A model generated the notes under the pieces. That model was not told where the DNA came from and made no database searches. It worked only from the letters and a program-made list of their open reading frames with translations. Made by a program: the position numbers and the translations under genes. A stretch of DNA of 64,000 bases from Toxotes chatareus (lineage: Eukaryota > Chordata > Actinopteri > Toxotidae), in the NCBI GenBank assembly GCA_016801885.1, contig CM028894.1:8129241-8193240 (forward strand), given 5' to 3'. Position 1 is the stretch's first letter, and each line of letters opens with the position of its first letter. Of the stretch, positions 44,930 to 57,735 are shown one piece after another.

Positions 44930-45145
44930 ACAGGAGGGAGGAAAAAGAAGGAGGAAGGAGGAAGGAATATTAACAGAGGACTCCACGTCGCCAAAAAAGG
45001 AGGGGTTTTGCTCTCGGCCAGAAGGTTGAGGAGGAAAAGAAGGAAAGCGTAGCGAGTGAGGGCAGGGGAAACAGGGATGGCACAGATGAGGAGAAAAAAT
45101 GGATTTCAGAGAGAAAGGGAGCAAGGCTAGGGAAGAGAAAAGGAG
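44930..45145. repeat. Purine-rich block
   Basis: About 200 bases, mostly A and G on the plus strand (ggaggaag, aaggaaag, gagaaaggg units). Such tracts can form triplex DNA; no gene is supported. Confidence 0.75.
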
Positions 45146-45707
45146 CTGATTTCACAGTCATTCAAAAGGCAGAGGTAACCCACAGGTGATACAAGTATTT
45201 ACAAAACCATGCTCCCTGTTTGACAAACTCTCTGTTTGATTATGAGCTTCTGTGCAGTAGATGAATATGTATTGCAGAGATCTGAAATTCCTCTGTGTGA
45301 AAACTATATTTATGCTTGAAGCAAACTGCTCTGATGAACCTAACCAAACTCCATCTGCTCTGTTTCCAAATACGCACATTTTCTTATTCTAACAGGCAGC
45401 TACACGTTTTAATGTGTAGTTTAAAGCAAATGAAAGCTCGTGTTTCTTCAGATGTTACACAAATAAATATCTATCCCTTAAAACTAGACGTGCTCCTACT
45501 AATATCCACTTCATAGTCTCTGTTTGCAGCTCTCCCGCAGTAGAAAGCCAGTCGTGCCTGTGTGTAAAAGGGGTTACAGTACGAGTGCATGCACGCACAA
45601 GTCAGGCACGTCCAGATAAATATGTATGACTCCACCGCGGTAGGTTTCCTGCTTTGTATGCTAATGATCTTATACAAGTTTAATAATGCAACTGTGGTGC
45701 ACTGAGG

Positions 45708-45776
45708 GTGGGGAGGTGGAGGTGGAGGAGGAGGAGAAGGAGGAGGAGGAGGAGGAGGAGGAGGAAGTGGTGGGGC
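45708..45776. repeat. (GGA)n repeat
   Basis: About 68 bases of ggt/gga triplets. The minus-strand poly-Pro and poly-Ser frames come from this run. Confidence 0.95.
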
Positions 45777-46129
45777 TGACACACCGAAGAACAGACCTGC
45801 AGATCCTCACAAATCCTCTGTTAGGTCTCACAAGATGAGGCATGAGCAGTGAGTAACAGATTACATTTAATCTCACTAATTAGGCTGAAAAAAAGGATGG
45901 ATTTCCACACACTCAGTTTCATGAGTGCAAAGGTTGCAGTCTGATAAAGCTGGCCATTATGTTATGTATTCAACAAGAGGTAGACACAGAAAACAATAGC
46001 TGAATGTCTATTCTGATGCTGTTCAAGTATTAACCTGTTAATAAGGATTCTGTGTAATTAAATGATTTATATTCTATGTATAGTAATCTAACAATATACC
46101 ACAGACGTCACAGACGAGTACTGTTAGTT

Positions 46130-46560
46130 TTGATACTTAAGTACACTTTGCTGAACGTATACTGTATACTTTTACTTGAGAAACATTCTCAGTGAAGGAC
46201 TTTAAGGGAGTATTTCTGGAGTTGATATTGCTACTTTTACTTCAGTAAAGGAACTTTCTCCCCCACTGTCATATTATAAGTCATGATGCCTTATTATAGA
46301 TTTCACTGCCCAGTATATGAAGTCGTTTAAATTAGCCTCGACCAGCAGTTAATGCATCACAATTTGAAATGAGCCACCCTAGATAAAGGTTACTTTAACT
46401 TGTGATACTTCAAATAAAGTTTGCTGATAATACTAATGTACTTTTACTTGAGTAAGATTTTGAAAGCTGGACTTTTAGTGTAGAGTACTTCTATGATCTA
46501 GTATAGCTAATTCTACTTGAGTAAAGGGTGTGAATACTTCTTTCATTACTGCAGTATAAT
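46130..46560 (+). repeat. Dispersed teleost repeat ('tacttttacttgag' family)
   Basis: Repeated occurrences of 'tacttttacttgag' and 'ctacttttacttcagtaaag', ending 'gtgaatacttctttcattac', match the common fish repeat whose other copies here are 10390-10530 and 28570-28822. Two copies may be joined. Confidence 0.65.
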
Positions 46561-46794
46561 GTTAATACTTGTTTTATTAGTATTCTAAACTGCAAACTGC
46601 TGCAAATCATTCATTTGTGTACCTGGTGACACTATGAGTCTTGTTAAAGAGAAAAAAGTCAGAGAAGATTTTAGTTAAATAAGGAAGGAGGTCTGATGAG
46701 CAAGGATTTATGTTCATGAGTGCGATGTATGAATAGACATGTTCATGCCTTCTCTGTGTTATCTTAAACACATCCGGCGTTCCAGCGTTCAGGC

Positions 46795-46834
46795 TCACAG
46801 TGTCGCAGGTCTCCGCATCAACTCCTCAAGGATC
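46795..46834 (-). other. Possible isolated terminal coding exon, minus strand
   Basis: On the minus strand a long pyrimidine tract and CAG acceptor end at 46835. The frame then reads ILEELMRRPATL and stops with TGA at 46797-46795. The acceptor is strong and the short peptide looks protein-like, but no upstream partner exon was found to the right and no polyadenylation signal was identified. Confidence 0.3.
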
Positions 46835-48119
46835 CTGCGACAAACACAGAACAGAGGAGAGAGAAGACGTGAGATGTAAGAATAAGAGTTCAACCTGAAG
46901 AGTGGAATCCTTATTACTCCACTGCAGCTGTTTGCTGTATTTAATGAGTCAATCTTCTGGCTTCATTACTGAATTAAGGGTCATTATCTTTTGTTTGCTG
47001 AGGAGGTCCAATAACAAGCTCATCCTGCAAGAAATTTCTGAGTGGCGTGTGTAGATTCAGCTGTCAATCTTCAAAAAAAGATTTTTCCTTCTTCAAGAGC
47101 TCATACTGTGGTTTTTACAGACACGCCCACAACTTGCGGCTTCAAACAGCCATTAACCACAGACCCTTGTTGAGCAGCAGCTACTTCTTGATGACTTGTG
47201 TGGTTTACAAAAAGTTAATTGTGAGCACACTCAGACATTCCTGCACCTGCTAATATCTCCACTGAGGTGGAAATTGTTGACAGCAGGTAAATTCAGCATT
47301 AAAACCATGACGAATACGGGTAATATACTCTGTATAGTGTGTGTAAGAATACTGTACCTACACATTTTGGAGAGACAACCAACTGTCCACATGTACACAA
47401 ACACACACACACAAAAAAAAGTTTAGCTTTTAATTTATCATCTAAAAGGGTCTGAAAATTGTTTGGGATAACACTGCACACAATGAGCTGTGACATCTTC
47501 ATTGAAAAATGATTGATTGGGCTGCCAGGGAGAGAGGCTGTTTGAGAGACAGATCACTCAAACAGTCAAGCTGTAAAAGCCCAGTAATATGATGAATGGT
47601 CTATTTACTCAACAGATGAGGAGAGACTTGCATAAAGATGAAACGTGTGGTTTTGGACGTGTCCTGGTCACAGAACAGATAGAAATTTTAATAATATGTT
47701 TGTGTTCTCTGTCAGGGAGCAAGTTGGAAATGAATTTAAGTTGCCCAGTGATTTTCGGCTACAAATAATGCAGCTTGGCTCATTTATCACCTTGGATTGT
47801 CTTGTAGCAGGACAAAAAAATGGGTTTATTGATTAGGAGGAATGCGCTTAACACCGGTGTGGATATCCACCTGCACAAATCCCACAAACAGAGGGTCTGA
47901 AAGATCACAGAAACATTCGTGATTAATTCAGTCTCCTTTTAACTCATCTCTTTCGTTCACAGAGAAAGTTTGAGCTACATTATCATTACAGCAAAACCAT
48001 TATTAGTTAGAAATTTTTCTCCTTCACCGGAGGCCCCTGTGTCTATACTCATGTATCGCAAATGAACCATGTAACACTTATAATGTGCACAAACTGTATC
48101 TAAAGTCAACCCACTAATC

Positions 48120-48560
48120 ACTTAACCAAACAATGTCTCTGAGGATCGAGAGCGTGTGTTGATAGAGTGACCCAATTTTTTACACATAGCATCTATAATT
48201 GATGTGCGATAGATGTGGCAGCCACAGATCTGATAACGGCTTGGCTCTGATGGATCTCCAGATAGGCTTTCGTGGGGGGAACAGATGTAGAGTCGTGCAT
48301 CAGAGAGGGATGGGGTTGCCTGTGATCGTTTCCACCCTGCAGCGAACAAAATAGCCCTCATATATCCCTGTAATCTGCATTAGCGCCGGAGCACAAGCCA
48401 GGAGACAGCACAGAGGGGGATGAGTAATGGGGCTACTGCTGATTTGGCAGGCCTATATTACACCTCAAAACTGAGGCATGCCCAACTGGCGAGAATATGA
48501 AATGAGGATGTCACAAATGAGCATCACCCCCTCCCCAACGCAGTATTTATCAGCCTATAC
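48120..48560. other. Candidate conserved non-coding block
   Basis: Unique, repeat-free, with 'ataattgatgtgcgatagat' and 'ctgataacggcttggctctg'. Suggested only by composition and lack of repeats. Confidence 0.2.
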
Positions 48561-51500
48561 TACACCCAAAAACATGGTTTTAGCAGGCTATAGGCCTTTT
48601 ACACATTTTAAAGTTTTTCCTGTGGCTTGAGGCACATTTATCTGAAGCAGTCGAGCTCTCACTGGAGAAAAAAAACTACGTACTTTCACACAAGTACTTT
48701 GTTCAAGTGCATTTTTGAGGCACTTTACTTGAATATCGCGATTTTAGTGATTTATTTAAAATAGACTGTCTGTCCATGACCTCTAGAATAACACATAGAA
48801 GTGTCTCCTGATCTAATGTCTCTATCAGCAGGATGATATTTGTCTCTGCCCTTTATAGCTTTCATTTAATTAAAGAACTTTAACAAAAAAAATCTTGTGA
48901 CCCTGAGGAGGGGACTCAAACACAAGGCTGAGAACCACCGGTCTACACTACATAACTGTATATAAAATAGTTACAACTAGCTCCAACTCCAGCATCTACA
49001 ATGATAAAATGCTGTCTACGTATTGACAATCTAATAATGTCATAAAAAATTATGTATCAGTCAAAGGGTCCATTTTTCTGCAAAACAAGTACTTTAACCT
49101 GATAACACTGCAGATTTCAGCTCACTTGTTATTTCTGCCCAGAACTCAGCACGCTGTGGGATGAATAATGGCCTAACATTGTTTTTGGCATCTTCTGTCT
49201 GTATTACCCCCCCCCCCAAAAAAAAAATCCCAAGCCGCGAGCAACTTTTTGACTGGCGAGTGAATGAACATGAGCCCTGAGCCAGGGCGAGAAACTAATG
49301 TTTCTGTCCAGCAGCCACAGCGTACATCCTTAAAAAAGAAAATCACATCCAAAGTAAAGTATATTACACCATAGACCCAGAGGGGAGAAGCAATTAGTTA
49401 CATCCACTCTGTGTCTCTCTAACTTCTGAATCAGCCTCAACAGAAGAGAAATAAGCGGTGAAGTTATTTTCAACTGCATATTTTTAATTACATGAATACA
49501 TTTTGCAAGACAAGAGCTGTAACCCAAATAGCGGAAATCTTTTCATCTCATCTCAAACACGGCTCAATCCTAAGAAGTGAGGATATGAAATGAGAGCATA
49601 ACAAACACCATCCCCTACACAGCGCCTGGCATTAAACTCTTGTAATGGCTTGTAACAGGATATGCTTACTTGCTATCTGAAATTAAAGCGTAGATATTAC
49701 ATCCCTTGAGGCCAATCAAGTAGTTATGTGTATATTCTGCTGGGACATTAATGTACTCCTATGAACCATGTGTTTGTGTGCTCACTGTTTGTTGGTTCTC
49801 CATGTCTGTGTGTGTGTGTGAAAGTAGTTTAATTTCCTCTCATAATTCATGGTTTCCTGCATTAATAGATTGATGCTGGTGCACTCTTGCCTCTATTTAC
49901 AATTAAAATATCTCATAAACAAAACACACAGCTCAGGGAAAGAGTACAGTATCTACACTCTGCTAATGTGGTTATTTTTGCTCCACTTTGAATAGAGATT
50001 CGATTATCAGGAAGAGACAGATAGCAGGCTGCAACATGACAAATGGTGCAAAACTTTTACTTCTTCATCAGATAAAACCAAATCATTTAATCAACGCTGG
50101 TGCCTCAGCACCAGCATATGGTAGCAATAAATTTACATCATGGGAGTGATGTGCAGCAGGAGCGTCTATACTTTAACCCATCATTTTTCCCTTCAGCCTT
50201 CACGGGATGTGTACGTGTGCTGCTGCTGCTGGTGTTGCATGGGCTTTTCATTATCTGGGCAACAAATCAGCAAAATGGGAATGGTGAAAAGCTGAGAATA
50301 AGACTGGAAATGAGTCCAAACAATGAGAGCAGGTGCTGCCTCTGATAATAAGTCCACAGGGATGAATAGGTGTAAGACTGTGTCCATTTAAACCTAATCC
50401 TTTATTGTGCCTTTGATGTTTCAAGGACTTTCACTAACAACCAGGCTTTGAAGGCTGCATTGAGCTTTATATGTACAACATATAGCAGCTACAGGTCCTG
50501 ATGTCATTAAAAAACCACAGGATTTTCATTAGCTTATTGTTAAAGTGAAATGTGTGAAATTCCCTCCGCAGTAACCTTTATACTCGGACTGATACGCCTC
50601 TAAGTTCCTGCTGCTGCTGTTTTCCCACTGCAGGGGTTTTAGAAGATTGCTTTTTCCATTTCATGTGTCTCTACGATAGAAAGTGCTTGTGGAAGCATTT
50701 TGTAAGCGAGTAGAAGATTAACTCCTGACTCCCTGTTCAAGTACAACATCTGACTGACCAGCAAAGGTGAAAGGTGTTGTTAACCACACTGGATATTTGG
50801 TTTCCATTTGCTGCACTAGCAGTGTTAGCAGCGTTTGTTAGCAGCAGCATCCTTGTTGGATAATTGTATACAGTATAGTGTTGCATTGATAACTAAAACT
50901 AGTTTTCATTTACTTGACTAACGCTACACTAGTTTAAGCTCATGTTCAGGTCACTGCAAAGAATAGTCTCACTTTTTTTCATGCCATTGCTCTGTACTTT
51001 AAAGTACAGAGAGGATGTTTATGTAGGGCAGCTAAATGAAGAAATTATTAAGAGTCTAAAAATCAAAACCATCCTCCCAAGTATGCAACAAATCACCCTT
51101 ATCTGCTCCGTCCTTTCTCTTCCTCTCTCCCTCACCCTCCCCGTTTTCATTACTCATTGAAGGTTTTCTCTCTCCCGTCGACTCCAAAGTGAGAACATTT
51201 TCATGAAGGCAATAAAACGCTCATCAGCAAAGGCCTGAAATGATTTTTTAATATGACGACATTTTAATGAGGACTGAAGGAGATGGCTGGTTTGGCTGAT
51301 GGCAGCGCCTCTTTATCAATGAGTGGCAGGGAAGAACTAATAGCACTAAAACAGACAGGCCGCCTAGTGTCTCTCTCTCTTTCACCGTATCTATGTCTCT
51401 CTCTCTCACACACATCACATACTTTATATTCTTTATTTGCGGGAACTAAATTAAATTTTGCCAGGACTCAAGTATTAGAGCGATGCAAAACCATTGTTTC

Positions 51501-52616
51501 CTCCTGCAGGCTGCTTATTACTTTATTGGGGATGCATACAAAACCATATTTGACCTTTTTGGACAGTTACAACCACAAAACACACACACACACACACTCC
51601 AGAGTCTCTTCTCTCTGTCCTTTCTCCATCTCGCTCTCCATCCAAGTGTTTACGTGATTTGTCATCGATTGGAATTTAATCTTAGGACTTAACAGTTTAG
51701 CTGCTTGAGAAATCCTGTCAGATGTGAGAGCTGAGATTGAGTGCGCTACCAAAAGGTCGTGTTATTGGACTGGAGAGGTTATGATGAAATTACAGATAGA
51801 GCCAGACAGGGTTCAGTGTTTGAAATACACAAGGCATGAGAAGTCCACGTGTACTGGCCAAAAAAAAAAAAAAAGGAGAAAAAAGACTTCTGTATCATAT
51901 GCATCAATATTCAGGGTTTATAAAGCTGCTGCTTCATGTTCAGTGGTAATTAAACGCCCTTTGTAAAGATGACCCAAACCTCAAAACCGCAGTCTAATAC
52001 AGCTGAGACATGTTGTAAATTAATGTCACAAAAGGTGAACGTATACAGTGTATACTACTGCCAAGATGTGCTAAATTATTGTCAGTCATTGTATTTTGAC
52101 TGGGACTTTCACTTGAAGCCTTGAAACTAATGAGTTGTCAAGAAGAAGAAGAAGTCAGTACTTTGAAACTGTAGTGAAGTTATAATAAGCAGCAAATTAA
52201 TGTCAGAATAATGTCACTCACTAAGATGCTTTACTCATTACAAACTGTTATATAACAGTGTGAGAAGTAAAGTGCTTACTATGTATATGAAACACTGTGT
52301 TGCTTCATATTTTTTTAATGAAGCTTCCACTTCATGATCTTAGTCCAGTGAGTGGTCAGACTTGGCTGACTTTGCTGCCCAAGGTCAGGACGAAAACGGT
52401 TTGAGGAGGAGAGCCCCCTGCCCACCAGACGCTAAACAAAACCACTTCTCTGCCCCCTTCCTCTCTTACCATACAAGGTCGTCTCATGCTGGCTACGCCT
52501 CCGCAATTAGCATGCAGCCTGTGGCGTGGCCTGTCTGGCGGTGAACACACGAGCTCGCCGCTCTGCTCTCCTAATGAGATGCCAGTCAGTGAGGGTGCCT
52601 GCGGGACTGTGAAAGT

Positions 52617-52646
52617 AAAAAAAAAGAAAAAGAAAAAGAAAAAAAC
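52617..52646. repeat. Short A-rich (AAAAAG)n run
   Basis: About 30 bases of aaaaag-type units. Confidence 0.9.
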
Positions 52647-54517
52647 CTTCTGGGGTGTTTGTGCACCATCTCATGGGTGGCAGAGGAGACTACTGAAGTG
52701 CATACAGATGGCCCGGGCAGGGCAGGCAACTAATTTTACATAACACACACTATTTGGCGGGTGCTTTCATCTAAATCGTGGTACTCCAGCATGAATGCAT
52801 GCATTTTTAGCATGGGTAGACCCAGAAGGTTTTGTTGCCCTAGGCTTTGCTTTGCCAGAGGTTTAGCTACACAGCACCTCACTAGAGGGGGAAGCAGACT
52901 TTCACTGAATGGTCAAAATATATAGTGAATGCAGCAGCTGTAAGGACAGAGAAGAGCAAACAGAGCTGATGGCTACAGAAGTGTTTTCCCCACTCTGAAT
53001 TCCCATGACGTGGAGATACAGGAGTCTCCTGGATAATGTCACAGTGTTATAGGTTCATGCTATGGCTATCTGTTTTCATTATCTCATATCTCTGAGAAAT
53101 TGTGTTCAGTCAGTTTGTCATGCTGGACAGCTCTGAATGCTACAATACCCATGTGCTTCAGGTACTGAGTCTATGGAACTGAATCCACAATTGACGCCAA
53201 ACTGGAAAGTTAATTGATTTAATCAGAATATAATGAAATCAGTTTCCAGCAGTTTAACATTTACTTCTGTTTGCATGTGCACATACTAGAATTTTTAAGC
53301 TTGGTAACCGAATAATTCATGGTTAACTTCTACATGTTTATGTACACAGGCTTGTTCCTTTGATTTTCTTTTTCAAAGAACCAAATATTTTCAAACCTAG
53401 TAATTGATTTTTTTATTTTGATAGTTTAAGGGGGTCAGAGTTTAACTATAATCCAAGCCCTTAGAAGTGCTACAACCGTGACATCATGTAACACTGTCTA
53501 TAGGAAGAAATGAATGGGATTCCTACTGTGGGTGTCCTCTGTAGTGGTTACTTGACAAAGGGGCTTACACAATTGTCAAACTTATGAAATTTAGTTCATA
53601 AATTCCTCCTCTTAGCCCTGGGGGTTTGTGGGGTTTCTGTGCTCCCTGGGGTGCAGAACAGTTTTCTCAATTCAATACAAATACAGTGGGGATGAAATGT
53701 AAAACTAGTCCAGCATCAACAGGCTTCTCTGACCACTTGTGACCAATGTGACCTGTACTGTGACTACAGGATTAGAAACACATGGTTTCTGTGCAAAGCT
53801 TTAAAATTCTAACATTTAAATGGTATTTGGCAGGCCTTTCCACCCCATAATAAAAAGAAATAGAGAAAACATCAATGCACCCCATGGTGATAAAATATTC
53901 ATCCCACCACTGGTTAAGTTAGCCTTTTTACTGAATATTAATAGTACTTCTGTGCAGCTCGTGCTACTTACATACAGCATGTACCGTTCCTCAACGCTGC
54001 ATGAGGCATAAAAATCACAAAGCACATTTTCCTACAGTGAGGATTTTTGCCATTATAATGCAGCTCTAGTCTCTGGTGCTGCCTAAAGCAAAAGGGAAGC
54101 TTTTAAGATGTGTGTGCATCTGTTTAAAAACTTAATCCTGCAGCAAAAATACACTAAATGGCAGCTATTAGGTGCTATTTAACCCTAATATGAACAACAT
54201 TAATCTACCTTTAGAACTGAAAGACCAATCTGAAGGTCTCAGTTCATAAAGGCAAACAGAACGATTTTGTTTCTGGCTTGGATCTGGGTCTGATCCTCTG
54301 AGGCGTTGTGTACACACACACTGTGCCATGTTTTGACCCAAATTGCTTCTTTTTGCAAAGGGGATTGATGTAACTAGGCCTTTGGAGAGATCTGTGCTAG
54401 ATGTTTTACCTTGTTACATGAAATTTCCTTAAAGTGCCGGATTTTGTTATGGTTGGATAAAAACTGATGTTTCCCAAATGCCAACACTCCTCGGTTTGTT
54501 TGATGAAAACACAGTTT

Positions 54518-54547
54518 GATCTATCTATCTATCTATCGATCTATCTA
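54518..54547. repeat. (ATCT)n microsatellite
   Basis: About seven tetranucleotide units with one cgatc variant. Confidence 0.93.
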
Positions 54548-54599
54548 GGTTAAAAAAAAAAAAGACAAACACACAGGATGAGTTGTATACAGCTGATCA

Positions 54600-54990
54600 T
54601 ACACATCTTAAAACAGCCCTGGGGGTCAAAGGCGTGAAGCAGCGACATGCCTCACAAAGCCTCGATGGCTGCTAATGGCCCCCTGTTTGTAATGGCATCC
54701 GTATAGCACCGCTTGACGAGCTGCCAAAGGGGGTGTTCTGTTATTGCGGAGCCAATCACCCACTAAGTATTTGCTGGCTCCTATTTCCTTTCTGCTAATG
54801 TGCGAGCCTCCCCAATGCCGCAGCTAAATCGACTCTTTACGCCTGACTTGTCACCCTGCAGCGACGCACAGAGAATCCCAAAGATGCATCGTCGGAGGGC
54901 AGCCCAACGTCTCTGTTGCCATGGATACATTTATGGGCTGGGATGTGGCTGGGCGGGTTATGATGCTTTTACTACAACCCTAAATCATGG
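54600..54990. other. Candidate conserved non-coding block
   Basis: About 390 bases of unique, relatively GC-rich sequence including 'gaggcatgtcgctgcttcac' (minus strand), 'gccaatcacccactaagta', 'ttgccatggataca' and 'aaatcgactctttacgcc'. It lies in an AT-rich, repeat-laden setting and lacks a spliced frame; one of the stronger such blocks in the window. Confidence 0.3.
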
Positions 54991-55289
54991 AAAGTGATGG
55001 TGTTCGATGATGAGGATGATGAAGCTGACGTGACCTTTGCAAGGGTGTTGTTAGGCAGTGATTGCTCACTTTAATGTGCCTTTGGATCTACTGTGTCAGA
55101 TGGTGTGTGGGCAGAGGGTGTGTATTTCTGAACCACTTCGACAAAAGCAAGACTCAGTGGATCTTTGAAAAAAAAAAAACAGCGGTAGAAAGATGGCCTT
55201 TTTTTTTTTTTTTACCTCAAGTAAAAGTATTGTTATGGTTATGAATTGATAGAAAATAAATCAGCAAATATTATAGATGCTGAACATTT

Positions 55290-55530
55290 TCTGGTTTAAG
55301 CCACTGCAGTCTGAGGATTCTCTGCTTTTCTTTATCCTAAATGATAGGAAACTGAATATTTTTGAGGTTTGAAGTGTTTGTTGGACAAAACAGATAATCA
55401 GAAGACATTACTGTGAGTTCTGGGAGTTTTTACTATTTTCATTTTACAGACCCACATTTTAACCGATCAATGAAGAAACAGATAATCAGATTAATTAGTG
55501 ATGAAAGTAATCACTAGCTGGAGCCCGACT
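55290..55530 (-). repeat. Dispersed teleost repeat ('gggctgcaactaac' family), reverse
   Basis: 'gaaacagataatcagattaa', then 'ttagtgatgaaagtaatcac' and 'tagctggagccc', is the reverse-orientation end of the family at 7683-7770; the 'tttttgaggtttgaagtgtt' and 'ggacaaaac' body precedes it. Confidence 0.6.
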
Positions 55531-56489
55531 CTACTGACATTATATTCCATTCCTTTATATTTGTAAAGCTCATGTGAATGATAGTGCTGCAGTGTTAAAG
55601 GTTTAACTTGTCAAAGTTTTTAATTTGGGAGAACAATCGAAACAATCAGGGTGTTACCTATCAACAATAACAAGGAAGTATTGCCGAGTTCTCTCGAAAC
55701 ATTCAAGGCTCAAAACACTGTCAGATAAACAGATTTATTCATTTAGTTTTGATTTAAATAATTACCTTCATCTTTTTTGGAAGTTCTAGCTAAGTGTGTG
55801 CTCCTTCCTGACTTTAGCAACTGCTAATTTGCTCTCCATTTTCTGTTTTCTGTTGGCCACTCAATTTTACCCGGGACTGGATGCGAGAGGATGTGATGTT
55901 ATAAACCACATTATCCAATAAAAGGCACATTACAAGCTTTTCAAGAGTTCACATAAACTTAGAGATAACCACTGTTATTGTAATTAATTACTTTCCACCT
56001 CTATAAAAAGTCACTTGTTTATTCAGCTTGGATATCATGACTTAATCAGAACAGTATAATGACAATATTTTTGATGACTTATCCATAGACTGACACCCAT
56101 TAAGACAGACAGCTCTTGAGAATAACAAAAATAATTAAGAAAGTCAATTAAGAAAGATTACAGTCCTGCATCAAATGTCATTTTGTTTAAAAAAGTTATG
56201 GCCAGTTTAGTATAACTTCCTCTAAACGTTTCTGTATAAGTAAATACTTTGTAAATGGCTTTAAGACTTGAAGATAGCTACAGTTAATATAATTCTATGA
56301 TGATTAACTATCAAACCAACAATCATTTTTAAAATGGGGTATATCTTATACTGGAAGGAAGGTATATATAGGTTTCCCAGCCAGGTAGCAGTGTCAAACT
56401 TGAAAGTCCACCTGAACGGCAAACAGAAAGGTGTCCTGCTGATAAGAAACGCAAAAGGCAAAGCTATGAAAGTGAGAGGCAAATAAACT

Positions 56490-56960
56490 CAGAAAGATGT
56501 GAGTCGACGGCTAGAAAGCCGAGACATACTTTGCCCCCCGTTATCGGCCCGCGCAGATGTGCCTCTGCCTTCTCTGCAGCGCTCCCATTCGCCACATCCA
56601 TCACAGAAGTGCACCTTGGGAGCCTGAGAGGATGGTGCAAGCGCCAAACCCACCATCTGCCGTCGTTTAGAAATAAATGACAGGCCCAAACCTAGTGGGA
56701 GCCCGTCTCATTCCACTGCCAGCATCGGTGCGGTGACGGGTCCTCCCAACCTTCCCTTTTCCCTGAAATCAATGTGTGAGACCCCTGCCAGTCAAGCTGG
56801 AGAGTGCCTCACAGAGAGACTTGGAGTGGATTTGGTCGGTGAAGCACAGCCCCTTACTCAGGGGAGCGGGCAGGTGGAACAGCGTGGTGAAACCAGCTGT
56901 CTCCCCACTGATTACAGCAGCCAACATGGAGAGTTGGAGGACTCATAGACTTGAGGTGGA
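56490..56960. other. Candidate conserved non-coding block
   Basis: Unique, GC-rich block beginning 'gatgtgagtcgacggctaga' and including 'ccgttatcggcccgcgcag'. No spliced frame. Composition-based suggestion only. Confidence 0.25.
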
Positions 56961-57439
56961 TCAGACTGGAAAGCAGCTCCACTTTCATTTGATTAGAGGT
57001 TTATTGATGATCTAGAGATAAAGGCACTATCAGTTATAACAGGCTGGGAGTTTTATGGACTGTCTGCAGGCAGCACTTGTATTCCAACATATTCTTTCTT
57101 ATTATAAGATAATATTTCACACACATGTAAAGTAATGTGTGCAAAGTCCACTTCAGAAGGAAACAAAGCTGTGCAATTTAGCAGTTTTCCCAAGGTAGAG
57201 ATTAAGGAAAATTAAGTAGTTAACTGAACCAAATGGACAATCCAGCTACTGTGTGAGTGATAAATGAAACCACAGGAATCATAAAACTTACACAGACATA
57301 ACCCTCATCAGGGTGAAAAACTACAGCCTGCATATAATTTTCCCAAAACACAAAAACGCCTTTCCCTCGTTGTCGTTAATCTCCTTGAGGATGATTTCCT
57401 GTAGCTTTTCTTTGCCAACTGTAAGAACAGGCAAAGTAC

Positions 57440-57735
57440 TACTTCACCGAGTTCTCGTACGTGACAGCTAATATAAGTTTGGCCCCAGAACTGAGACGGG
57501 AGGTAGACTTTATTAATTTCATGGATTTGGAAATGAGCCGTGGTGATAAGGCTATCACTCTCTTATCTGGGGATGGCGGGGGCGTAATTAAGCCGATAGC
57601 CAGCGATGATGAGGAAGTGGTGTGAAAAAAAGCCTTGGGGATATGAGGGCGGAATCTTCAGGGCTCGTTTACCAGAGGGATGATTAGATTGGCACTTAAT
57701 TGCCACCTTTTCTATTTTTAGGGAGGGAGGTTTTC
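57440..57735. other. Candidate conserved non-coding block
   Basis: Unique block with 'ggggcgtaattaagccgata', 'ttgatagattggcacttaat'-like TAAT cores, 'tttattaatttcatgg' and 'atgattagattggca'. Homeodomain-type sites at this density in non-repeat sequence would fit an enhancer; conservation not tested. Confidence 0.3.

Larger units (their letters stand above)
42831..46794. other. Gene-poor region with repeats
   Basis: No exon was recognised. It contains a long dispersed repeat (43545-44150), a purine-rich block, a (GGA)n run and a further dispersed repeat, listed separately. Confidence 0.5.

Noticed and set aside
45471..45876. Poly-Pro and poly-Ser minus-strand frames
   Set aside because: Translation of the (GGA)n repeat.
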